DNA of 35,258 nucleotides, from NCBI GenBank assembly GCA_024687305.1, contig JAILEQ010000052.1, forward strand, positions 1 to 35,258, given 5' to 3'. The notes beneath the pieces are model-generated. The model saw nothing but the letters and a program-made list of their open reading frames with translations, had not been told where the DNA came from and ran no database searches. The stretch is from Lachnospiraceae bacterium (GTDB taxonomy: Bacteria > Bacillota > Clostridia > Lachnospirales > Lachnospiraceae). This document shows, in pieces, positions 14,974-21,923 of the stretch. How positions within the stretch are numbered: position 1 is the first letter of the stretch; every line of letters starts with the position of its first letter. A program made the position numbers and the translations under genes.

Positions 14974-16381
14974 CAACAGCAACAAAAAGCAGATAAGACT
15001 GGTATATTTCAGGGGATCTGTGTTGTTTCTTACAGCCTTGTTTTGGGTCGTGACCATAATAATGGTCGTCAATTATTTCAAAAATCCATCGAGCGATATG
15101 GGAAGGATACTCGCAGCATGGAGCATTGTCAGCTTCTCCATGCAGCTGGCGCTTATTTTGCTCATTTCTTTTACCGCACGTGATTTTCAGAGAACGCTTA
15201 CCAAGATGGGAAATGAGCGTGAACGTGTAAGCAAGGACAATCTTGAGATAATAGAGGCATTAAGTTCAAATTACAATGCCGTATACTATGCCAATATCTT
15301 AACGGGTGAGTTAAAGTTTCTTCAGCTCGGCGGCCGCATACAAAAGTATATGGGTAACGAATACAGTGAGAAGCACCCTTTTGAATGGTATGCAAACGCA
15401 TATTGCCAGAAACTCGTAAAAGACGATTATAAAGAAGCGTTCCTGCGGGAATGCAATGCAGATAATTTAAGAGAAAAACTCAAGGACAGAGATTACTATA
15501 CATTCAACTATGTCGGTGACAAAGAAGGCAGAGACAATTACTTCCAGATGAAGGCAGCAAAGGTCAACGGATCGGAGAATCAGATAGTTGTCGGATTTGC
15601 CGATGTTGACGATGAAGTGAGAGCCGCAAACGAGCAGGCGGAACTTGTTGAGGGCGCACTTGCCCAGGCAAGAGAAGTTAACAGGATCAAAGATTCTATC
15701 CTAGACAATATCACGACGCAGATCGTTGAACCGATCGATTCCATTGTCGAGATAGCCCGTATGCTTGCCGGTAACGAATCCAATACCGACTCCGTTAAGT
15801 CAAGCGGTAACCATATACTGATGGAGACCGAGAATCTTGGCGTCATAATTAACGATATCATGGAAATGAACAGGATCAACAACGATCAGTTCATCATTAA
15901 ACGTTCGAAAGCGGATATCATGAAGCTGCTCGATCTCGTTGAATCGGATATTCAAAACCGTGGAAAAGAGAAGAATCTTCAGATCAATTTCTCAAGACAG
16001 ATAGTCCACAATATCGTAAAATGTGATGAAAAGCGCTTTATAACGATTCTCAGGCATGTTGCCATGAATGCGATAAACAACTCTTATGTCGGAGGCGTCA
16101 TCAACGCTACGATCATGGAGACTCAGGTTCTTAAAAAGAAGGCATATTACGATATCATAGTCGAAGATTTCGGTTCGGGAATGGACGAAGAATCGATAAA
16201 GATATTGATGAATCAGGACAGTATAGACAATATCTGTATCGATCCCAACGGTACAAGATATCTCGGTCTTGCCATAACCAAGGTTGTTTTGGATCTTATC
16301 GGCGGTAAGATGGAGATCACAAGCAGACGAAGAGAGGGTACGACCGTTATCGTTAAGCTTTGCCTGGAAATGGTAGAGTAA
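14966..16381 (+). CDS. Membrane histidine-kinase-like protein lacking the phosphoacceptor His
   Basis: This 471-residue protein has two transmembrane helices (about 15-36 and 48-70), a coiled coil, a PAS-like region (about 95-215), a dimerisation helix pair (about 235-305) and a HATPase_c domain (about 315-470). The H-box, usually F-L[10 protein letters not shown], reads ILDNITTQIVEP (245-256), putting Thr251 where the phosphorylated His belongs and Gln252 for Glu. The ATP site looks intact: N-box VAMNAINNS, DFGSGMD (G1), and RYLGLAITK (G2). It may bind ATP and work as a conformational relay, or pair with another kinase. The start overlaps the GH3-like gene, with a ribosome site GAAGGGAG upstream. 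No response regulator gene is adjacent. Confidence 0.83.
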   Translation: MNDNSNKKQIRLVYFRGSVLFLTALFWVVTIIMVVNYFKNPSSDMGRILAAWSIVSFSMQLALILLISFTARDFQRTLTKMGNERERVSKDNLEIIEALSSNYNAVYYANILTGELKFLQLGGRIQKYMGNEYSEKHPFEWYANAYCQKLVKDDYKEAFLRECNADNLREKLKDRDYYTFNYVGDKEGRDNYFQMKAAKVNGSENQIVVGFADVDDEVRAANEQAELVEGALAQAREVNRIKDSILDNITTQIVEPIDSIVEIARMLAGNESNTDSVKSSGNHILMETENLGVIINDIMEMNRINNDQFIIKRSKADIMKLLDLVESDIQNRGKEKNLQINFSRQIVHNIVKCDEKRFITILRHVAMNAINNSYVGGVINATIMETQVLKKKAYYDIIVEDFGSGMDEESIKILMNQDSIDNICIDPNGTRYLGLAITKVVLDLIGGKMEITSRRREGTTVIVKLCLEMVE

Positions 16382-16394
16382 ATCGGTTGATCAT

Positions 16395-17054
16395 ATGACA
16401 GAGATACGATTAAAAAGAGAATTTCCGGCGGTTAAGGGGGATGGAAAACTTTATTTCGGAGGCGCACAGGCGTGGAGTACTCACAAGTATGTCCGCGGTT
16501 ACGGGTGCGGTGTTATAGCCTGCGCCAATGTTCTTCTTCATACCGTTGACCGTATGGGAAGCGAGCTGGATAAGGAAGATTATATAAAATATGCGCGCAA
16601 ATTAAGACGTATGTTTTTGCCCGTTATACCCAAATTCGGAATGAACGGGCTTTTTATGACGCTTGGCGTCGATCTTTTTTTTCTTTTTCACAGATTGCCT
16701 TTTATGGCATATTGGGGATGCCTTCCCTGCAATATTTTCAAAAATATTGAAAAAATGCTTAAAGACGATATTCCGGTAGTTTTGTCCGCCGGTCCGAACT
16801 GGCCGAATCTTTTCGGGAAGAATGTTCTTGATATGTACGAAAAAAATGAGAACGGGTATGTGAAGACCGATGCCATGAGAGCACACTATGTTACCGTGAC
16901 TGCCATGGATGACACATACCTTACTGTTTCTTCATGGGGAAAGAAATATTACGTAAAAAGAGCGGAATTCATCGAGTACGCAAAAAAGCACAGCAATTTC
17001 ATTTTTTCGTCAATAATGGTGGTAAGACCGCTTAAGAAAAAATATAAAGGATAA
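16395..17054 (+). CDS. Papain/C39-like cysteine peptidase family protein
   Basis: This 219-residue protein shows the layout of papain-fold and C39-like peptidases: VRGYGCGVIACANVLLH with candidate nucleophile Cys38 starting a helix, then MRAHYVTVTAMDD with candidate His164, then TVSSWGKKYYV. The third catalytic residue (Asn/Asp, as in papain N-S-W-G) is Ser179 here. Gln25 (GGAQAW) could be the oxyanion-hole Gln. There is no signal peptide, though residues 86-112 are hydrophobic and might touch the membrane. Its partner genes suggest it processes or binds a peptide in the same pathway. The nearest alternative is a vitamin-transport-like or peptide-binding pseudopeptidase. It lies 13 bases after the kinase-like gene and 3 before prsW. 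Confidence 0.68.
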   Translation: MTEIRLKREFPAVKGDGKLYFGGAQAWSTHKYVRGYGCGVIACANVLLHTVDRMGSELDKEDYIKYARKLRRMFLPVIPKFGMNGLFMTLGVDLFFLFHRLPFMAYWGCLPCNIFKNIEKMLKDDIPVVLSAGPNWPNLFGKNVLDMYEKNENGYVKTDAMRAHYVTVTAMDDTYLTVSSWGKKYYVKRAEFIEYAKKHSNFIFSSIMVVRPLKKKYKG

Positions 17055-17057
17055 AAT

Positions 17058-17774
17058 ATGATAAGACTTCTGATAATACTTGCGTCCCTTCCCGGGATAC
17101 TTCTGATCGTATATGTTTACAAACAGGATAAGATAGAGAAAGAGCCAAAAGGTCTTTTACTTAAACTTATGCTGTTTGGCGTTTTGTCGATAATTCCCGC
17201 TGTTATAGCGGAAGTTATCGGAGACCTCATACTCGGCCTCATATTTCCCGAAGGCGGTGTCCTGTATGCATTCATTGACTGCTTTTTCGTGGTAGCTCTT
17301 TCCGAAGAAGGATTTAAGTTTTTGATGTTAAAAGCGGGATCGTGGAAGAGCAGGGAATTCAATTATTCTTTTGACGGTGTCGTTTATGCCGTGAGCACGG
17401 GACTCGGATTTGCGATAGTCGAGAACATTATGTATGTAATAGACAGCGGAGTTTCGCTTGCGTTTATGAGAGCGTTTACCGCCATAGTGGCACATGCGGT
17501 CTTCGGTGTTATAATGGGAATCTTTTACGGAAAAGCAAGACAGTTCGAAACGCTTTGTGATGAAAGAAGGAAGAAACTGTATTTCAGAAGGGCACTCATT
17601 TATCCCGCGCTTGTGCACGGTCTCTACGATTATCTTCTTTCGATAGAAAGCATTTTTGCAGTCGTTGCTTTCGTGATAGTGCTGATCGTTTTATATGTGA
17701 TAATGTTTGCGGGAGTAAAGAGCGCCGCAAAAAAGGACGCTCCGACAGTACCGTGGCCTACGAACAGATGGTGA
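17058..17774 (+). CDS. PrsW-type intramembrane metalloprotease
   Basis: This 238-residue protein has about seven or eight hydrophobic helices and the PrsW motifs: SEEGFKF with EExxK (Glu83, Glu84, Lys87), SFDGVVYAVSTGLGF, AIVENIMY (Glu122, Asn123), AHAVFGVIMG (His146) and VHGLYDYL (His187). Bacillus PrsW makes the first cut in anti-sigma factor RsiW, and relatives process membrane proteins. Conserved charged residues are all present, so it is probably active. It is the last gene of the operon with the GH3-like, kinase-like and cysteine-peptidase-like proteins. No sigma or anti-sigma factor gene is next to it, so the substrate is unknown; the neighbouring single-pass GH3-like protein is one candidate. 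It ends 3 bases before a convergent gene. Confidence 0.88.
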   Translation: MIRLLIILASLPGILLIVYVYKQDKIEKEPKGLLLKLMLFGVLSIIPAVIAEVIGDLILGLIFPEGGVLYAFIDCFFVVALSEEGFKFLMLKAGSWKSREFNYSFDGVVYAVSTGLGFAIVENIMYVIDSGVSLAFMRAFTAIVAHAVFGVIMGIFYGKARQFETLCDERRKKLYFRRALIYPALVHGLYDYLLSIESIFAVVAFVIVLIVLYVIMFAGVKSAAKKDAPTVPWPTNRW

Positions 17775-17777
17775 TCA

Positions 17778-18257
17778 TTACTCCATCAGCCCTTCGTTTG
17801 TGGCATGTTCAACCCACATTTTTAACGCATTAACGGAAAGCGCAATCGAATCGAGCTTTTCTCTGATATTTTTGAAATCGTCTTTTTCGTCTGATGAGAT
17901 CTCACCGTCTACGGTTATCTCTATCAGACGATTTTTTTCCTGCTCCATACTGTTTAAGTTTGCGAGCATCTCAAGAGTTATCTGTGACAATTCCTTTAAT
18001 TTCACTTCCGGAACGTATTTGCGTCCGATAGGACATTCATGTGAACAATAATAATTACAAAGCTCGGAATCTTTGTAGCATTCGGCCATGGTAACGATCT
18101 CTTCGGGACGCGCATCAAGTACGCCTCGTTCGATCTTGTCGATCCTGTCATCCGAGATATACTCCATAAGTTCGGAAGCCTTTTCTCTGGTAAGGCCGGC
18201 TTCTTCCCTGCTTATCTGAAGTCTTGATTTGTTTTCTCTGGTGGAACGTTTGCCCAT
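17778..18257 (-). CDS. XRE-family HTH regulator with a Cys-x3-Cys-x3-Cys motif
   Basis: This 159-residue protein starts with a Cro/C1-type helix-turn-helix (about 10-62): LQISREEAGLTREKASELM, then DDRIDKIERGVLDARPEEI. Next is ELCNYYCSHECPIG with three evenly spaced cysteines, which could bind a metal or an Fe-S cluster. The C-terminal half (about 85-155) is a long acidic helix or coiled coil rich in Leu and Glu, probably for dimerisation. I recall similar HTH proteins in clostridia with the same Cys motif, but no function. The ribosome site is weak (GGGG 8-10 bases upstream). A palindrome at 18278-18296 in its promoter region may be its operator. It is divergent from the SPFH gene. Confidence 0.75.
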   Translation of the reverse strand: MGKRSTRENKSRLQISREEAGLTREKASELMEYISDDRIDKIERGVLDARPEEIVTMAECYKDSELCNYYCSHECPIGRKYVPEVKLKELSQITLEMLANLNSMEQEKNRLIEITVDGEISSDEKDDFKNIREKLDSIALSVNALKMWVEHATNEGLME

Positions 18258-18277
18258 TTTGACACCCCGTTTTCTTT

Positions 18278-18296
18278 ATACTGTATTACATAGTAT
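18278..18296. promoter_or_regulatory. 19-bp imperfect palindrome, candidate operator
   Basis: ATACT and AGTAT form perfect outer arms, with 7 of 9 bases matching per half. It lies 20-40 bases upstream of the XRE gene start, over the probable -10 region (TATAAA on the minus strand), between divergent genes. Autoregulation by the XRE protein is plausible but untested. Confidence 0.42.
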
Positions 18297-18404
18297 CAGA
18301 TAAAAAGATATCTCGCAATCGGGCGCGAAATGTTGTATAATTTTCGCATATACGTCGGTGTATCGTTTCCCGAAAGAATTATATTATACGGGTATAGGCA
18401 AACG

Positions 18405-18425
18405 GGAAGTGAAATGGTACTTCCG
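18405..18425 (+). promoter_or_regulatory. Leader hairpin upstream of the SPFH gene
   Basis: GGAAGT (18405-18410) pairs with ACTTCC (18419-18424). TTCCCG at 18367-18372 could instead pair with CGGGAA at 18403-18408. These overlap, so the leader may adopt alternative folds. The AAGGAGGGG ribosome site lies downstream and is free in both. Confidence 0.3.
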
Positions 18426-18450
18426 ATAACAACCACATAAGGAGGGGTTT

Positions 18451-20022
18451 ATGAAAGCTTTATTAGCAACAGGTTCAGGACTCAATTCGCTTATCTTAGC
18501 GCTTGTAGTCATCGCCATTATCCTTGTTCTTGTGATCATCGCAAGCGGATATGTGAAGGCACCCCCGGATAAGGCATTTATCATATCCGGTATGAAGAGG
18601 GAACCCAAGATCTTGATAGGTCGCGCGGGTATTAAACTTCCTTTCTTCGAAAGAAAAGATACTCTTGTTTTAAAACAGATAAGTATCGACATTAAGACAA
18701 ACGGTTATGTTCCAACTCTTGACTTCATCGGTGTTGATATCGACGCAGTCGCAAAAGTAAGAGTTAAGACCGATCCCGAAGGCATCAAGATCGCCATGAA
18801 GAACTTCCTTAACATGGACGAGCCCAGGATCATCGCAGCACTTACCGATTCTTTACAGGGTAACATGCGTGAGATCATCGGTACGGTTAAGTTAAAAGAG
18901 CTCAACACCGACCGTAAGAAATTCGGTGATGAGGTTCAGGAAAAGGCTCAGAAGGATATGAACGCACTCGGTATAGAGATCATATCCTGCAACATTCAGA
19001 AGATCGAAGACGAAAAGGGTCTTATCATTGCCCTCGGTCAGGACAACATGTCCCAGATCCAGAAGGACGCATCGATCGCAAAAGCTCAGGCAGACAAGGA
19101 CGTAGCGATCGCCGAAGCGGAAGCAAAGAGACTTGCGAACGAAGCTCAGGTAAAGGCTGAGACAGAGATCGCTTCAAAGCAGAACGAACTTCGCATCAGA
19201 CAGGCCGAACTCAAACGCGAATCCGATATCAAGCAGGCTGAGGCCGATGCCGCATATGAGATCCAGCAGCAGGAACAGCGTAAGACGATCGAGATCACGA
19301 CCGCGAACGCCAACATCGCCCGTCAGGAACGTGAGATTGAGTTAAAGAAGAAAGATGTTGAGGTTACCGAACAGACACTCGAAGCCGACATCAAGAAACG
19401 TGCGGAAGCCGAGAAGTTCGCACGTCAGCAGAAAGCGGAAGCGGAACTGTTCGAAAGACAGCGTAAGGCAGAAGCTGAGAAGTTCGAAAAGCAGAAAGCA
19501 GCCGAAGCAGCCAAGATCAAAGCCGAAGCAGATCTTTACGCAAAGACTCAGGAAGCCGAAGGTATCCGTGCTGTAGGTGAAGCCGAAGCAAAGGCTATCG
19601 AAGCAAAGGGTATCGCGGAAGCAGAAGCTTTGGAAAAGAAGGCCGAAGCCATGAAGAAATATGGTCAGGCAGCAATGATCGAAATGATCGTGAAAGCTCT
19701 TCCCGATATGGCAAGTGCTATCGCAAAGCCTCTTGAAAACATCGATAAGGTTACCATCTTTGACAGCGGAAACGGTGAAAGCGGTGTCGGAAATGTAGGC
19801 TCATATGTTCCCAACGTACTCGCAAAAACGATGGAAACGGTCAAAGAAGTTACCGGACTTGATATCGTTGATATCATGAAGGCTCAGACATACGATGCAA
19901 AAGTAACACGTAACATCAACATTTCCGGTCTTCCCGAAGAATCAGGCGACGCAGCTAAAGCGGTCGCAACACAGGCAGCCGTTAAGGCAGCTACAGAACC
20001 CGAGGAGACAACCGAGGAATAA
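18451..20022 (+). CDS. floT: Flotillin-like SPFH-domain membrane protein
   Basis: This 523-residue protein has an N-terminal membrane segment (about 12-33), an SPFH/band 7 domain (about 35-210: VKAPPDKAFIISGMKREPKIL, NIQKIEDEKGL) and a long Ala/Glu/Lys coiled coil (about 215-410) containing repeats like EAEAKAIEAKGIAEAEALEKK. These are flotillin features; FloT scaffolds functional membrane microdomains and oligomerises through the coiled coil. The tail after about 430 is low in complexity and ends in acidic TEPEETTEE. A strong AAGGAGGGG lies before the ATG. Its own terminator follows, so it is probably transcribed apart from the ATP synthase operon. A nearby NfeD-like partner, common for flotillins, is not seen. 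Confidence 0.9.
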   Translation: MKALLATGSGLNSLILALVVIAIILVLVIIASGYVKAPPDKAFIISGMKREPKILIGRAGIKLPFFERKDTLVLKQISIDIKTNGYVPTLDFIGVDIDAVAKVRVKTDPEGIKIAMKNFLNMDEPRIIAALTDSLQGNMREIIGTVKLKELNTDRKKFGDEVQEKAQKDMNALGIEIISCNIQKIEDEKGLIIALGQDNMSQIQKDASIAKAQADKDVAIAEAEAKRLANEAQVKAETEIASKQNELRIRQAELKRESDIKQAEADAAYEIQQQEQRKTIEITTANANIARQEREIELKKKDVEVTEQTLEADIKKRAEAEKFARQQKAEAELFERQRKAEAEKFEKQKAAEAAKIKAEADLYAKTQEAEGIRAVGEAEAKAIEAKGIAEAEALEKKAEAMKKYGQAAMIEMIVKALPDMASAIAKPLENIDKVTIFDSGNGESGVGNVGSYVPNVLAKTMETVKEVTGLDIVDIMKAQTYDAKVTRNINISGLPEESGDAAKAVATQAAVKAATEPEETTEE

Positions 20023-20035
20023 ACAATTGATACAA

Positions 20036-20066
20036 AGGCGTTGCAGTCAACTGCAACGCCTCTTTT
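20036..20066 (+). terminator. Intrinsic terminator of the flotillin gene
   Basis: AGGCGTTGCAG (20036-20046) pairs perfectly with CTGCAACGCCT (20051-20061) around TCAA, followed by C and five T residues. Confidence 0.93.
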
Positions 20067-20156
20067 TGTTGTTTTTTTATGCACATTTTTACTATTGTTA
20101 ATTGGCATTTTGTAGTATTATGAATAAATATAAATGTATCATGAAAGGCAATGCTT

Positions 20157-21011
20157 ATGAGTAAGAAAAGAAAACTTGTAAGCGGCATTGTTTTCGGCGT
20201 TATTCTTGCGGTTTTACTGGTCGGGATACTGTGTACCCATTCACATGAAGAAGAGTCCGTGAGAGAAGTCATGAAAGACGCTGTTTTGCACGAGCATTTT
20301 AAAGTCAGTTTCTTTGGATTTATTGACGTAAATCCCGGACTTATAAGTGCTTATACGGTAACGGCGGTATTTCTGGTATTTGCGCTGATCGTAAGAATTT
20401 TCTTTGTGCCGCGTTTTACTATGATACCGGGCAAGTTCCAACTGCTGTTGGAAAAAGCGGTGGGGATCTTTGCAGATCTGGCGAACGCAAACAGTCCGCA
20501 CAGGAACAAGTTTCTGGGTGCATATATATTTACCGCGGGAGCATATATTTTCATCGGAACGGTCTTTGAACTGTTCGGAATACAGGTTCCTACCACATCG
20601 GGCGGAGTCGTAGCGTTACCCGCACCGCTTGCCGATATAAACGGAGCGATAGCGATGGGCGTTATGTCATACGCAGTCATCATGTCGGGCGGTATAGCGG
20701 GAAACAAGTTTAAAGGTGTAATGCTTACGCTTAAGGACTTTTCGCTTCCGCTGTCGATGAGTTTTCGTTTATTCGGAGCACTTTTGAGCGGCGCACTGGT
20801 AACGGAGCTTGTGTATTACTACCTGGCGGTAAGCTTTGTGCTTCCGGTGTTTGTGGGAGTGATGTTCACGCTTTTACATGCACTTATACAGGCATACGTG
20901 CTTACGATGCTGACTTCGCTTTTCTACGGAGAGGTGTCGGAAGTACATCCCAAAAAGAAGAAACGATCAAAAAAAGACGTTACGGATAACGATCTTGAAC
21001 TTGCAAAATAA
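20157..21011 (+). CDS. atpB: ATP synthase F0 subunit a
   Basis: Subunit a forms the ion half-channels next to the c-ring. This 284-residue protein has about six membrane helices, with the conserved LSMSFRLFGALLSGALV segment holding the essential arginine (a-Arg210 in E. coli). IQAYVLTMLTSLFYGEV near the end is also typical, followed by a lysine-rich tail. I chose ATG 20157 because AAAGG lies 8 bases upstream; the in-frame ATG at 20151 is only 2 bases from it. The 95-base gap after the flotillin terminator is A/T-rich and holds weak promoter-like elements (TTGTTA 20095, TTGGCA 20102). It opens an operon atpB-E-F-A-G-D-C. Confidence 0.93.
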   Translation: MSKKRKLVSGIVFGVILAVLLVGILCTHSHEEESVREVMKDAVLHEHFKVSFFGFIDVNPGLISAYTVTAVFLVFALIVRIFFVPRFTMIPGKFQLLLEKAVGIFADLANANSPHRNKFLGAYIFTAGAYIFIGTVFELFGIQVPTTSGGVVALPAPLADINGAIAMGVMSYAVIMSGGIAGNKFKGVMLTLKDFSLPLSMSFRLFGALLSGALVTELVYYYLAVSFVLPVFVGVMFTLLHALIQAYVLTMLTSLFYGEVSEVHPKKKKRSKKDVTDNDLELAK

Positions 21012-21033
21012 ACATACCCCGGAGGTTAAAGAT

Positions 21034-21387
21034 ATGAAAAATTTTGTTAAATACGCATTGTTACTTGCAGCTGCAGTTTTCTGCATAGGTTTGATCCTTA
21101 AACCCGTAAAGGCATACGCCGCTCCCGAAGAGAGTGCGATAACCGAGGAAGCTGAAGCCAATACAACTTCCGCAAAAGCATATGCCGCAGCTATAGCCAT
21201 AGGTCTTGCTGCCGCAGCAGGCGCCATCGCTATGGGTCTCGTAATCGCAAAAACCGCAGACGGTATAGCAAGACAGCCGGAAGCCGAAGGCAAACTTCGT
21301 ACCACCATGATGCTTGGTCTGGTATTTGTCGAAACCGTTGTTATTTATGCTTTGATCGTGGCGATCCTGATCGTATTTGTACTGTAA
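21034..21387 (+). CDS. atpE: ATP synthase F0 subunit c with N-terminal leader
   Basis: Subunit c forms the rotor ring. The ATG at 21034 has a good GGAGG 8 bases upstream. The protein has 117 residues, longer than the usual 70-90, because a signal-peptide-like segment (MKNFVKYALLLAAAV to KAYA, about 1-29) precedes an acidic stretch and the two-helix hairpin. TM1 carries an alanine-rich A-x-A-x-A-x-A pattern (GLAAAAGAIAMG) instead of the glycine motif. The loop has the conserved ARQPE. TM2 holds the ion-binding Glu in FVETVVIYAL. The E-T-x3-Y arrangement is as in sodium-type rings, but the TM1 Gln found in those is Met here, so the coupling ion is uncertain. Confidence 0.92.
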   Translation: MKNFVKYALLLAAAVFCIGLILKPVKAYAAPEESAITEEAEANTTSAKAYAAAIAIGLAAAAGAIAMGLVIAKTADGIARQPEAEGKLRTTMMLGLVFVETVVIYALIVAILIVFVL

Positions 21388-21412
21388 AGCAAACGGTTTA
21401 AGAGATTAAAAC

Positions 21413-21429
21413 GACCGCCGGGTGCGGTC
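21413..21429 (+). promoter_or_regulatory. Intercistronic stem-loop atpE-atpF before CGGAGG
   Basis: GACCGC (21413-21418) pairs with GCGGTC (21424-21429) around CGGGT, two bases before the CGGAGG ribosome site of atpF. It has no T-tract. It could adjust c-subunit mRNA stability or atpF translation, since c is needed in excess. Confidence 0.45.
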
Positions 21430-21443
21430 ATCGGAGGACAGAT

Positions 21444-21923
21444 ATGCCGTTAAATATCAATATACAGCAGATTCTTCTGCATATGTTCAATTTCGTGCTC
21501 TTGTTTGGCATTTCGTATTTTCTTCTTTATACACCCATAAAGAAATTTATGGATGAGCGCAAGAAATATTACGAAGACATGGACAAAGAAGCAAACCAAA
21601 AGATCAAAGACGCTGAAGTTGCCAAAAATGAATATGAGAACAGACTCTCGCTCTTGGACGATGACATAGCTCAAAAGAAAAGCGAGGCACTTGCCGAAGC
21701 ACAGGAAAAACGTGATCAGATCATTGACAAGGCAAGAGCGGAGGCCGAAGAGATAATCGAAAGCGCCAAGAAAGTCAGCGCATTTGAACGTGAAAGAAAT
21801 ATCGCAAGGGCGAAAGAGGAGATCGAGGCTTACGTAACGAAGGCTGCCAAAGAGATCGTTATGAGCGGTGACCCTTACGAGAATTTTGCAAATGCCGCAA
21901 AGAAGGAATCAAATGATGACTGA
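21444..21923 (+). CDS. atpF: ATP synthase F0 subunit b
   Basis: This 159-residue protein has one N-terminal membrane helix (about 10-30: HMFNFVLLFGISYFLLY), then PIKKFMDERKKYY and a long charged coiled coil to about residue 140. Length is close to E. coli b (156). It forms the peripheral stalk whose C-terminal end normally binds the delta C-terminal domain. GGAGG precedes the ATG. The gene overlaps the start of the delta-alpha fusion gene by 8 bases, leaving no space for a separate delta gene. In E. coli and most Firmicutes atpH would be here. Confidence 0.93.
   Translation: MPLNINIQQILLHMFNFVLLFGISYFLLYTPIKKFMDERKKYYEDMDKEANQKIKDAEVAKNEYENRLSLLDDDIAQKKSEALAEAQEKRDQIIDKARAEAEEIIESAKKVSAFERERNIARAKEEIEAYVTKAAKEIVMSGDPYENFANAAKKESNDD

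Noticed and set aside
21868-21915. Longer upstream start for the alpha subunit gene
   Set aside because: It would lie inside atpF in another frame with no ribosome site; ATG 21916 has AAGGA at good spacing.
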